DNA of 64,000 nt, taken from the NCBI GenBank assembly GCA_035048815.1, contig JAUCBN010000034.1:11014737-11078736 (forward strand), given 5' to 3'. Shown piece after piece: positions 45,266 to 57,665 of the stretch. Position 1 is the first letter of the stretch, and each line of letters begins with the position of its first letter. The notes under the pieces were generated by a model. That model was not told the DNA's origin. It did no database searches and was given only the letters and a program-made list of their open reading frames with translations. This stretch comes from Abelmoschus esculentus. Taxonomy: Eukaryota > Streptophyta > Magnoliopsida > Malvales > Malvaceae. The position numbers and the translations under genes are program-made.

Positions 45266-45730
45266 TAGGCCTGTAAACGAACACAAATGAGGGTAAGTTC
45301 GTGTTCATTTATTAAAAAATGTAGCTTGTTCGTGTTTGTTTATTTTCATTCGTTTACATGATAAACAAACATATATAATGTATTAAATATTTAATATTTT
45401 GAGTTTGTTCAATTAATTCATTTAATTAATTTATTTTAAATCGAGTTAATCGATAATTAAAATTTGAAAGAAAAAAAACTCTTTATCATTAGCCAAAACC
45501 TAAAATTATCTAATAGATTAACCAATTTTGATTTGGTTCGGTTGGTTGATTCCGAACAATAAACATTCCTAGACATATGTGAATAAATTTAAAAAAACAT
45601 AAACGGATTATCGAATATTCATAAACATAAAACAAACAAACCCTTTGTTCATATTTATCTATTAAATTAAACGAACATAAATAAACTTTTCACCGAACGA
45701 TTCACAAACAATTCATTAAATGTTACACTC
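45266..45730. mobile_element. Second copy of the 18.1-kb inverted-repeat family
   Basis: Starts TAGGCCTGTAAACGAACA. It shares with 18108-18601 the phrases TGTAGCTTGTTC, CTAATAGATTAACC-like and AACA(C/T)TCCTAGACATATG, in the same order. The right end has diverged, so the boundary is approximate. Confidence 0.6.
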
Positions 45731-46214
45731 TTTTATAGGCGAAATATAATCTCTACTATCTTTATAAATTTAAAATTACAATGTTTTTAGAAAATAATTT
45801 TTCATTAGAGCGTGATATTTTCCTTAATAAAAAATAAAATACTAATATATTTGTAAAAATTAAATATAATAAATATAGGTTTGGATAAGGAAGAAGCATC
45901 CTGACACAGTTATATAATAATATAAGAAATATTAAATTAAATACCTGCAGTTCAGCGAGTAGTAATAAAGCAGTGAAGTAAAAAAAAAATGGCAGTTCCA
46001 TTTCCATCTCCTGCACAAATATTTGTTTGAGTCTTCCCTTCCCCTTCCGGGTTAACCCATCTTTGCAGTCCTTTTCTTTATTTCTTTCTATTTATCTTTA
46101 TGACTTCTAAGCATTTTGGCACTTAAACCCAGAACTTGTTTCCACCCTCACTTTCTAACTCAAACCAACAGCTCAAACACCCAGTACTGAAAAGTCAAAA
46201 CTAAACTAAGAAAA
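45731..46214. other. Upstream region of the alpha-mannosidase gene
   Basis: AT-rich, then a C/T-rich stretch at about 46,030-46,110 that probably belongs to the promoter and 5' leader. No other gene. Confidence 0.5.
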
Positions 46215-49200
46215 ATGGGTATTGTGGAGTTGATCGGCGTGGTGGTGTTATTGGGGGTTTTATGTGCAGAATCCAAGTTCATGGTTTATAACACTTCAGC
46301 AGGACTAGATGGTGGGAAAATCAATGTTCATTTGGTTCCTCACACGCATGATGATGTTGGTTGGTTAAAAACTGTTGATCAGTATTATGTTGGATCTAAC
46401 AATTCCATCCAGGTGGGATCTTTCTCCTTTCACTCTCTATTTCTCTTAAAGATTTATATGTTTTCCCTTTTTTATACATAATTTGATCGTCTCTTTTTCT
46501 AGGGGGCTTGTGTGCAGAATGTGTTGGATTCTCTGGTGCCGGCACTGTTGGCTGACAAAAACCGAAAATTTATTTATGTTGAGCAGGCAAGAGTTTACTT
46601 TTTGGGGAGAGGCTTATTCTTTCTTCAATTCAGTGGTATTTTTGAGTAAATAATGGTAATATAACATTCCCATGTCGGATTCGAACAAGAGGAGCCAATA
46701 TGAACATTCTTAGTCGATAGGCCAATTAATAACACTCTCAATTTAGTGGTATTTGGGAAAATGATTTTTTTTTTCTTTTACCTTCGTTAGTATAAATTTT
46801 TCCTCAAAGCACAGCCTTGAATTCTTTAATTCATTGTCTAAAACGCTGCATTAAACAAAATTTGAAGGTTATGCCTGACTGTACTAGCAGGAGATATGTA
46901 GTTGTCATGTGTCACATGCCATGTTTGTGTTGTGATTGTCTTACTTGATTTGTGCAGGCATTTTTTCAACGATGGTGGAGAGATCAGAGTGAGCTAACTC
47001 AGAGTATAGTCAAGAAACTTGTCAGCTCGGGTCAACTGGAGTTCATGTAATTCGTGGCATAAACCCTTTTCTACCTCCCCCCCTAAGTTGCATGGCTGAA
47101 ACCCTATTATTTTCTATCATATCCCATTGAGTTTGTACTTCCCCTCATTCTCTTCTTCTGATTCTTCCAGAAATGGAGGCATGTGCATGCATGATGAGGC
47201 AGTACCACATTACATAGACATGATTGATCAAACAACTCTTGGACATCGGTTCCTTAAAGAGGAGTTTGACGTCATTCCAAGAATTGGATGGCAAATTGAT
47301 CCTTTTGGACATTCTGCAGTACAGGCATACTTATTGGGCGCAGAGGTAAGTCTATCCATAACTACTGCTTCTAGCTTCCTTCCTTAATTTAGTGTTTCTC
47401 ACTTTCAAGCAGCATAGTTTAGACAGATTCATGTTTCCTTTTTTTAGGTTGGGTTCGACTCGTTTTTCTTTGGCCGTATAGACTACCAAGACAGGATTAA
47501 GCGAAAAAAGGAGAGGAGTCTTGAAGTTATTTGGCGGGGTTCTAAGAGCCTGGGCTCATCTGCTCAGGTGAATATCATTGTTTGGTTTATTTTTTATTTG
47601 GAATATACATGATTAGCTTTGGATAACGCATTTTATACTTAAACTTTACCAATATAGCATTTACTGTTTGTTTACCTTTCAAAATGTCATTGGGGACGTA
47701 TATCTTTATTCCACTGTTCTTCACTTCGTATTCACTTGAACTTAGATGTGTTGCAGATTTTTGCTGGAGCATTCCCTGAAAATTATGAACCTCCATCAGG
47801 TTTCTACTTTGAAGTTAATGCTGATTCCCCTGTTGTTCAAGTAAGCTCATTGGGATGACATTAATTTAGGCATTCTCTTGTCTCTTGAGTATTTTAGTTG
47901 GTTCTAGTGTAATGGTTGCCTCTGATGTAGGATAACGTAGATTTGTTTGATTACAATGTCCAAGACAGAGTGAATGACTTTGTTGCTGCTGCAATAGCAC
48001 AGGTACATGAAATTAGATTATCTGATGAGGAATTTTCTGTCTTGGTTTCCTTCCTGTCTCTTTGATGGAAATTTGGTACTGTGTGGAACTCTCTTAAGGT
48101 TTTTGGTTTTACTTCTCGTGTTATTTGATGGTCTTAATATTCTCAGGGTTATCTTTTTTCCTTATTAAAATGTTTTCTTTTTTCTTTCTCCTTTTAATAC
48201 TATGGCATTGTTGAAATTATAGGTCTAGTTTATGAGATAGAAAGTATCTGTTTTAGCAAAGTTTCTGCTATTAGTTATAATCTTAAAGACGATCATTATA
48301 AGTATCAAGTTTAACCTCACTTAGAAGTCCCAAGTACTGGCTGCACTGCAAATCTGTTTTGTGCTATAAGAAGTATCCTGATCCATATCCGTTTAAAGCT
48401 AAACGGTATTCTATATATTCTTCCTGATTTAGAGTCTGCCATAGAATGGCTAATGTATTTGTTAGATATTTGAAAACTATGTTGTTTTTTAACTTCAAGA
48501 ATTATATCTTTGATTGATTATCCATACCAGTCCTGTAAGTGTTCATTTGATACTTTTTGTAAAAGCTTTTATTTCATCTGCAGGCAAACATAACTAGAAC
48601 AAATCACATAATGTGGACCATGGGTACAGATTTTAGGTATCAATATGCGCATACCTGGTTCCGGAACATGGACAAGCTTATTCATTATGTGAATAAGGTT
48701 AGCATCTCTAGTTTCTTTAATTTTTTCTGGTGACTGGACTTTAATCATGCTTTACCCGGTATGTTTTTATCCTCTTTGGATGTCATATTGTCAATCTGAA
48801 CCATTGTTTTAAGTGGTTTTGAACGAACACTTGCAGGATGGACGTGTCAATGCTCTATACTCTACTCCTTCCATTTATACTGATGCTAAATATGCTACAA
48901 GTAAATCTTGGCCACTCAAAGTTGATGACTACTTTCCGTGAGTTTATTCCTTGAGAATCTTGAAATCTCAGTTCTCATGTTTTTTATTTTCTAAGAAATT
49001 AAAGTATACTTCTAACCAGTTACGCAGATCGTGCAAATGCTTACTGGACAGGATACTATACTAGTAGACCAGCTTTAAAATTCTATGTTAGAGTAATGAG
49101 CGGCTACTATCTGGTACTATTCTTTGTCCATTTTAATATGTTATTGTTAGTTCAATTAGTCTTTTTCATATGGATACAGTTCATATTTGTCAATATGTGA

Positions 49201-52200
49201 TCAGGCAGCAAGGCAACTTGAATTTTTCAAAGGGAGGAGTGATTCAAGGCCAAATACGGATGCTTTGGCAGATGCATTGGCTATTGCTCAGCATCATGAT
49301 GCTGTTACAGGTACTGAGAAGCAACATGTGGCCAATGATTATGCAAAAAGGCTATCAATAGGCTACACAGAGGTGCAGATTTGATCCTTACAATTTTCTT
49401 GGATAATGTTTCTTTTCACTTCTATCCAAAGTTGTAAGCGTGTTTGTTATCTTTGTAAAGGCTGAGAAGGTTGTTGCATCTTCACTTGCTTGCTTAACTG
49501 ATTCAAAGTCATCCATTGGATGTGGGGACTCAACAACCAATTTCCAGCAGGTATTTCATGATTGATGGAATTTATTTTCTTAAGACAGTTGATTTTCAAT
49601 CTACATTATGATATGAAATTTAGCTAAGGGGATTTACATGTGAGATGCATCTTCTTATCCCTTTCTTTGATCTTTCTGAGTGTCCACTTCTGAATATAAC
49701 TTACTGCCCTGCATCAGAGACTGACCTGTCTCACGGAAAGAACTTGGTAAGAAAGAATTTTCTATGTCTTATGTTGTTTAATATCATAAATAATTCTTAG
49801 ATAAATAAGTTTTAAGTTCTTTCCATTGACAGATTGTTGTGATCTACAATTCTTTGGGATGGAAAAGAGAGGATGTAGTACGTTTTCCTGTGAGTACCTC
49901 CGTTTCTCGTTGCCTTCCACCATGTTGGCTATTCATGAAACTTTGTTTTTAAAATTAATAGTGTGATACTTAAAATCTCTATTGCTTGAGCCCTTTATTT
50001 TTCCTCAACTACTTGTTTGGACATCGAAGTGGTCATGGGTGTGATGGTAAGGAAAAAATTTTAAAAATTAAATATGTCCGTAATGGACATGGTTATTAGG
50101 GTAAGGGAAAAAACTTGTAAAAATTGAATATATCCGTCGTGAACATTCATCCATATCCAACATTCTTAACTGAAGTGGAGCAGCATTGTTTCTAATGTAT
50201 GTAATTTTATGTCTAAAATCATTTCCTAGTATAGACGCCAGGGCTGTTATTCGGTGTGCATCTCATTTAGTTAGTTGATCAAAGTGGACCAAGGAAAATG
50301 TTAGTGAGATCTCTTTTCGACTATCAGGCGCTTTGCTGCTGGAAATCACATATGTTTTTCTGGTTTGCTGTAGGTTGTTAATGAAGATGTTGTTGTTCGT
50401 GATTCCGAGGGAAGAAAAATTGAATCACAGCTTGTTCCAATAGTTGATACCTATGTGGACATAAGGAACTATTATGCTAGGGCATATTTAGGCGGCAAAC
50501 CAAATGTTGTACCTAAGTTTTGGCTTGCATTCACAGTCTCTGTACCAGCTCTTGGCTTCAGCACTTACACCATCGCTACTTCTAAAATGCCAGGTTTACT
50601 CTCGTAACTTCTCTACTTATTGAAAATTTCCTTATCTAGTTAAACAGGTATGGATGCTATTTCTCTGATTATCAAACTGCAGATAAATTGTTGCAATCTG
50701 TTTCTGTCTTATTTCAGGAGCTGGATCAACCAAATCATCTATATACAAATTTCATATGGGTGAACAACCCGTTATGGAAGTTGGTGAAGGAGATTTAAAG
50801 CTTACTATTTCAGCACCTCCAGGGAAGATCATAAATTATGCCAACAAAAGAAACTTGGTGGGTAATACATCATAAATATTGCTTATTTGGTGCTTTATTT
50901 TCCTTCAAGAATTTCTTTATGTTGGCCTATTTTCGACTGTGACTACCTATGAAATATGAGGCTTTTTCATTGTTACATTGCTATTTGTATTTCTGTATGG
51001 TGCTTCCTTTTGTGCAATGGAAGTGAACTACGAGGCTCAACACCTGTGTGGCTAATGCTTTATTTGAAACTTTTGGAGGTTGAGGAATCAGTGGACCAAT
51101 CATTTAGCTTTTACACTGGATATAATGGAGCTAAAGAAAAAGCACCTCAGGTATCAATAAGTAACATTGAAGTTCCTCATGCATAACACACTATCATTTG
51201 ATATTCTCTTATTATTCTGTTGCATGCTTGGCAATTAAGTAACATTACTAGATATATGTTTGTTGGTTGTTCTCATATAAGAATTTTGATGCTTTTACAA
51301 GAACTCTGGGGCATATATCTTCCGTCCAAATGGCACATATCCCATAAAATCTGAACAGGTGTGCAAGTTTTATTCAAAAACGTTTTTGTAGAAACCACAT
51401 AATTACCTTAACTATAGTACTTCTTAAATCTCAGGCCTTTATGACTGTTATAAAAGGACCATTAATACATGAGGTGCATCAACAGATCAATACGTGGATA
51501 TTTCAGGTGCCTTGCCTTTTCCAATGCTTGCTTTTTGTGATGTAATTTCTTTTTCCTGTAGAATCCTGTCTTCTTTTGAACTAGTATTAAAGCTGTGCAT
51601 TGTAGGGTGAATTTAAAAGTTTATGAATATGAATATAAGAATAGAATAGTCATGTTATCTATAACCAGGAATGAGTCTAAGATTAGGGTATGTGTTTGAG
51701 ATGGGTACCCTCAAAATTTTTAAGTTTTTTTCTTAGATTTGGAGGATGAGACATCCATACCCATGTAGGAACATGTGTAGGATATAAGTGTACGACATGG
51801 ATACTTTAGGGAGAATGAAGAATCTAGTAACATAATAGAATAGTATGTTAAGCATTCAAATATGAATCTCAGTAAATGTAACTGTATAATATGTGACGGG
51901 TACTGGTTTTCCAGCTGTTGGAATGATGAGTTCAATATTTTCTCTCTTTGTTGAGTTAAATGTGCAGTACACTACAGTATTTATCCTGGAAAGTAAAATC
52001 TTCTTAAGGTGTTTGTTATAAATGTTTAATCTTTTCTGCTACGGTTGGCATGAATATATGACACTTCCGAGATGAAACAATAAGTAGAAAACGTGGAGGA
52101 AATTTATCACTAGCCCTTATTGCTAGATAATTTTTTTAGTAATGCCTTATGCTGGTTGATGAAACTAACAGAACCATGAAGAGTTGAAGTATATCTCTTT

Positions 52201-55200
52201 CTCATTTTGTGATGCTTTCTTCCAATTTAAACTGACATGCTATTCTACATTTTAAGATCTCTCATCTTTAGTAGAGAATATAGCTTTCTTACTGACAAAA
52301 GTTATGCAGACTACTAGACTTTACAAGGAGAAGGAGCATGTTGAAGTTGAGTTCATTGTAAGTTTACCAAATGGCCTGCTCACACTTGTGGTTTTATAAT
52401 AGTCTTGAGTATTTGATTCTTAGTGTTAACTTTTTTCACAGTTCTTTCTTTTCTTTGTTCTCCTGTGCATTTTACTTTTATATCACCTTATATGAAAGCA
52501 TGACATGTTGGGTTGTATTGCATGCATTGTGTCTGAATCTCAGGTTGGGCCAGTGCCCATTGATGATGGATTTGGCAAAGAAGTAGCAACTCAGATTACA
52601 ACTTCTCTGGAAAGCAATAAAACATTCTACACAGATTCTAATGGACGTGATTTTATTAAACGGGTATGTTGAATGTATGCTGGGTGTTATGTCTTAAATC
52701 TTATTGTTCGAGTATCAACTTGACGCAGAGAATGATTGTTAACCTCAAAGCTTTAGTCCAGATTGTGAGAAAGGGGACATGGTGGTTTGTGTGTAATCGG
52801 TGGTTAGGTATTTGTTGTTTGAAGAAGATGAAGAAGATATTTTTTTCAGAGAGAACAATGTGTTTCTCTGGATAATAACTAAAACTATATTTTATCTCTA
52901 ATTTAAATAATATTTATTCCTAATTTAAATAAAATTTCTAATAAATCTAAGCTACTAATTAGGAATAAACCCTAATTACATATTAAATAAAAACTCTAAC
53001 ACTCCCACTTCTTGGATAACTAACACAGATTTGGCTGTCTTCATTTTCCAAGATGGATAGTGCAAGATATATCTTACTGTAAAGTTATTTGCATGAAGCT
53101 AGAACTCACAAACACTTTAAATTTTCACTTGTTAACTATTTATTTTAGCACCAACAACTATGCACTTCTAATGCCCCCAACCCTCTTTATTTCTTTTCTT
53201 TCGATCTTTTTTTCTTTTGCAGATTCGTGATTTTAGGACAGACTGGGACTTGGAAGTAAACCAACCAGTTGCTGGAAATTATTATCCAGTATGTTCTTTC
53301 TACAACATTTTTTCCTCGAGATTAATTTATCATATTAGAGAATCTATGCTATTGAGAGACTGTTTTTGAACTTTTAGTTTTTTCTCCGTTCAGATTACTT
53401 TAGGAATTTACATTCAGGATAAGGAGAAAGAATTTTCAGTCCTGGTAGATCGATCTCTCGCAGGATCTAGTGTAGTGGATGGACAAATAGAGTTGATGCT
53501 CCACAGGTTTGCTTTCATTTGTCCTTTAGTCGGTTTCTGTTACTATTATTCTACCTTGATCATAGCACTTTGTGGATACTGAAATTCCAAAAGGCAATAC
53601 ATAAAAGGTGCAGGTTTCTATGGTATGGCCAAGGCTATGTATAGTACTTGCATACCTGTAGTTGGCGAGAATTATGATTTTTAGATTATATTTCCTTGTA
53701 GGAGACTGCTACTTGATGACTCTAGAGGTGTTGACGAGGCTCTAAATGAAACAGTCTGTGTTCTTGATGATTGCAGAGGACTAGCTGTAAGTAAATGTTA
53801 TCTGGATCCTGTGTGTGATAATTCACTTTTTCATTGATATGGTTTTGCTCTAGGCTTGTATCTTAAGACCCCTGGTTGCTGATGGCTTACATGATTCTCA
53901 AAACATTGTTGACAAATACTTGAGATGAAATTGATTTTACTTGTTGCAAACTGACCATGCCTTTTAATATAAGGGTTAATAACTTGTTCATATGTATCAA
54001 ATATCTTCTACTTTTGCTTTAACATCTTCAGGTGTAGTTTTGTCTACAAATTGTGCATTTTCCCTTTCTGATAGTTAGCCTGTTTTTTGTATCACCAAAA
54101 CGCATCCAGGTCCAAGGAAAATACTATTACAGAATTGATTCATTAGGAGAGGGTGCCAAGTGGCGGCGTTCTTTTGGGCAAGAGATATACTCACCCCTCC
54201 TCTTAGCATTTGCAGAAGAGGTGGCTTGCTTTTTCCTTTTTTCACATTTAGTCGGGTCATGGAGATTTGTTTCTGAATAGCAAACTTGTTTTGCTAGGAT
54301 GGAGATAAGTGGATGAGCTCACATACACCCACATTTTCTGGGATTGATGCCTCCTATAGCTTACCTGATAACGTTGCTCTTATAACTCTCCAGGTACATG
54401 ATGTTTCCATGAGTGGGGAAAGGGAAACACACAATCATTCATTGTTTTGTTATATGTCTATTATAATGAGTTTAAGGCTAGGGATGATAAGGTTTATTAA
54501 TAGGAGTTTACAACCTGATTAGCATGCTCCAAATAACTAGAATTGTGTAGTTAATAATGACTTGCAAGTTGCTTGCATTTCCCTTAAATTTCTAACTTAT
54601 ACTATTTCCCATTCCCATTTTATACAGGAGCTTGAAGATGGAAAAATTCTCCTTAGGTTGGCACATTTGTTCGAGGTTGACCTTTTACTCTTAACTTGAA
54701 TCATCTTGCTTTGAGAAATTTTTTACCAGGACTTGCCTTTAAGCCCAATCTCAAAGGAAAAAAGGAATGGTTTTGACAATTCCTTTCTTCCGAGTTAGGC
54801 ATTCTCTAGAAATAGCTTTCACTTGTTCTGGAAATTGCAAAATATTATATACATTTCTTAACTGCAAGCGGCGTTTAAGAGGAGGCAGCCGGCCAACCCT
54901 GTGATGCTGCTGAAAATCCCCTGGATTTCTTTATATTCGTTTGTTTCCCTAATTTCTTTTCTGGCATTTAGATGTTAAGTTTTGTTTGCTTTGAATTCTT
55001 GAATTACACAGATCGGAGAGGACAGTGTTCTTTCTGTAATGACTAGAGTAGAACTGAAGAAGCTATTTCCAGGCAAGAAGGTACGAACTACGAATTTTCC
55101 AAGCTCTACTTATTTTAAAAACCATTTAAACTGAAGTAGTAACATTTGAGATGGATGCTGTTTTCATGCAATTTTCTTTGTTTCTTTTTCAGATTGCTAA

Positions 55201-55438
55201 GGTGACAGAGATGAGCTTATCTGCCAATCAAGAAAGAGAAGCAATGGAGAAGAGAAGACTTGTTTGGGAAGTAGAAGGAGAAGAAAATCAAAATCCTAAG
55301 GTGGTCAGAGGTTCACCAGTTGATCCAAAAGAATTGGAGGTGGAGCTTGCTCCTATGGAAATCCGTACCTTTGTCATCCAATTTGAAGTTGATCTGCTGA
55401 CAGCTGCTGCTGCTTCCAACAGAATAGTTGATGCTTAA
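46215..55438 (+). CDS. Class II alpha-mannosidase, GH38 (lysosomal/vacuolar type)
   Basis: Hydrolyses alpha-mannose from N-glycans in the vacuole or apoplast. Twenty-nine exons are in phase, giving 1024 residues, the usual plant length. Exon ends: 46412, 46586, 47046, 47345, 47567, 47840, 48002, 48697, 48937, 49113, 49372, 49550, 49746, 49889, 50593, 50857, 51150, 51358, 51506, 52357, 52663, 53288, 53506, 53786, 54220, 54393, 54675, 55080 and 55438. The matching starts from exon 2 are 46503, 46958, 47171, 47448, 47757, 47931, 48584, 48837, 49020, 49205, 49461, 49681, 49833, 50374, 50718, 51079, 51302, 51435, 52310, 52544, 53223, 53394, 53702, 54110, 54298, 54628, 55012 and 55193. There is an N-terminal signal peptide. 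GH38 motifs are HTHDDVGW (metal site), [18 protein letters not shown] with the nucleophile Asp, and [10 protein letters not shown]. Intron 2 starts with GC. Confidence 0.95.
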
Positions 55439-57665
55439 GAGTCTGCATTTGTTTTTCAATGGTGACAAGTCATTTTCATTGCAAACTCTTGTTGGCTGAT
55501 TCCATGACTACCTCTGTGGCTTTGTTGTTTGTAATATGAATACTTTTCACCTGTACTCTTCTAGACTCGTTCTCTGTAACACCCCTTACTCGAAGCCGGA
55601 AATGTTATCAACAAGTTTCTGAATCATTACCAATTTATCCGGATTTCAATTTAATCTTATCATTCAATAATCATACAAGTATATTGAACTCCAAACATCT
55701 TGATTTGTTCAACAGAAATTGAGTGGATGTATATTAATGTTAGAATGCACGGTTGTTGAGTTGTAGATCAAGAGAAATTGATTTCAGAAGTGTCGCGTCG
55801 AGTTCGGCATTGTTCGACTATGGTTGGTGAAAATTTGTTGGTGAGTGTAAAATTGTATCCCTTTTAAGTTTTAAATCATACTTTTACCCAGCTCAAAAGT
55901 AAATTCCTCTCATGTCGCTTAAGTTGCCTTACACGTATAAATGTTGTTTCGTTAAGTTATGAAGTAAATGAGATTTGAATGATCATATTGGTCCCTGATA
56001 AATAAAGTTCATAGAGTTGATATATCATAAGATAAAATTATTTTATGTTTTCAAAGTTTGTTGATATATTATAGTCATTGATTCGCAAGGTCGGATGATT
56101 AATAACTAAGGTATATAGTTTAATTTGATGGAACGGGGATTAAGCCCACATTTTAATAAAATTCGATCAGTGTATCTGATTAATGATTATAGTTATGTGT
56201 CAATATAACATACATATTTGATAAGTTTAATATGAATATGTAAGACTTGCAATGGTTTTGAATTAAGTGATTGAAATATTAAAATTTGACCTATTTGGAA
56301 GAATATATATTAATGTCTTGTTTTTAAATTAATTGATTTTAAGAGCTGCACAATAAGGCAAGAAAATCGTAATAAAAATACACGAGATTTTTGAGTATGT
56401 TTAATCATTTTGGTTAAAGTTTTATAATAATGTAATGTGGGGCATTTATGCAGGGATTTTATTTCCTTTTGTTCTATGCTTTTGATTTGATAATGGTGTG
56501 GTGATTGAGTTTTGGATTTTCATATGTTGATGGAAGTCATGAATTGGGGAAGCAGGAATGAGATGTTTTGGTTTTATGACTATATTATAATAGAATGATC
56601 CATTCATGATATATATATATATATATATATATAATATTTGATTGAATAATCATTTTAATTTATATTTTTAATTAATTTAATTTTTAATATTTTATTTTCA
56701 ATTAAAATGATTTTTCTGTAAATAAAAACTACTAATTAACTAACAATAAATTATCTATTATGATTTGAAAGAATGACACGTCAATAAAAAATAAATTTAT
56801 AAATTTTTAACTGATGTGACATTCTACCAAAACAATATATTTGCTTATATGATATTATCATATCAATATGTACTGTCATATAAATTTATCATATCATTCT
56901 AAGTCATTTATTATTAGTGAACTAACACTACTCATTTATATAAAAACGAATCATTTTGATCCAAAATAAAATATTAAGGTTTAATTGATTAAAAAAATAG
57001 ATACAAAAAATATTATCCAATCAGATATATATTTTTTTGCTTTATGCCTTCATTCAGTTTTCTATGCCATATTTCTACCTTTTAGTTGTATTTATACCCT
57101 TTGTTGCAAGTCTTTATCAATGGCAAAACATCTCTTGCTAAGACATCAAACACATAAAATGATTTCACTTAACACAGTTAGGGTATGCATGCTCATGCTA
57201 AATATAGTCATTTATTAAAATTATAAAAATTTAAATGCATGATGGTGCCTAATATATTTATTCACTGAAATTATAAAAAAAAACACTTTCATTTAATTAA
57301 ATTAAATTAAAATATTAAAAGCAAGAAAAATCCATAAAAGATAGAAGAAAAAACTTTTAAAACCTCCGAAAATTTAGAATACAGAAGTTGCAGACAGCTT
57401 CACCAAAAGGTTCAACCACTATAATTCCACACACAAAAAAAGCCTTAAAATGGAGCTTCTCATCCCTTCACTAGGCAGGCAGGCAGGCTATGCTGAGGTG
57501 AGAATGCCCATAAATAACTAAAGAATCAATCTATTAAACCAAATATACAGACAGCAATGCATCTCCAACATTTTTCCTTATTATAATTATTATTTTTATT
57601 ACTATTCTCATGATTATTGCCGTCTAGATGAATATGCTTCAAGAAAATAACACCTTTCGCACTCA
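55439..57665. other. 3' flank of the mannosidase gene and spacer
   Basis: The first ~130 bases are probably 3' UTR. TGTAACACCCCTTACTCG at about 55,576 looks like a gypsy LTR terminus, followed by a few hundred bases of LTR-like mixed sequence. The remainder is AT-rich, with an (AT)n tract at about 56,608-56,634. The last ~250 bases are probably 3' UTR of the V-ATPase gene. Confidence 0.45.
55576..55930. repeat. Possible gypsy LTR fragment
   Basis: Begins TGTAACACCCCTTACTCGAA, the characteristic start of many plant gypsy LTRs, and differs in composition from the flanks. No second terminus (TTACA) was found, so the right limit is a guess. Confidence 0.4.

Noticed and set aside
52664..53222. 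Enlarged intron 21 of the mannosidase gene as a transposon insertion
   Set aside because: Part of it (GAGAGAACAATGTG, then AT-rich repeats ending in AACACTCCCACTT) has an LTR-like flavour, but no termini or duplications could be defined.
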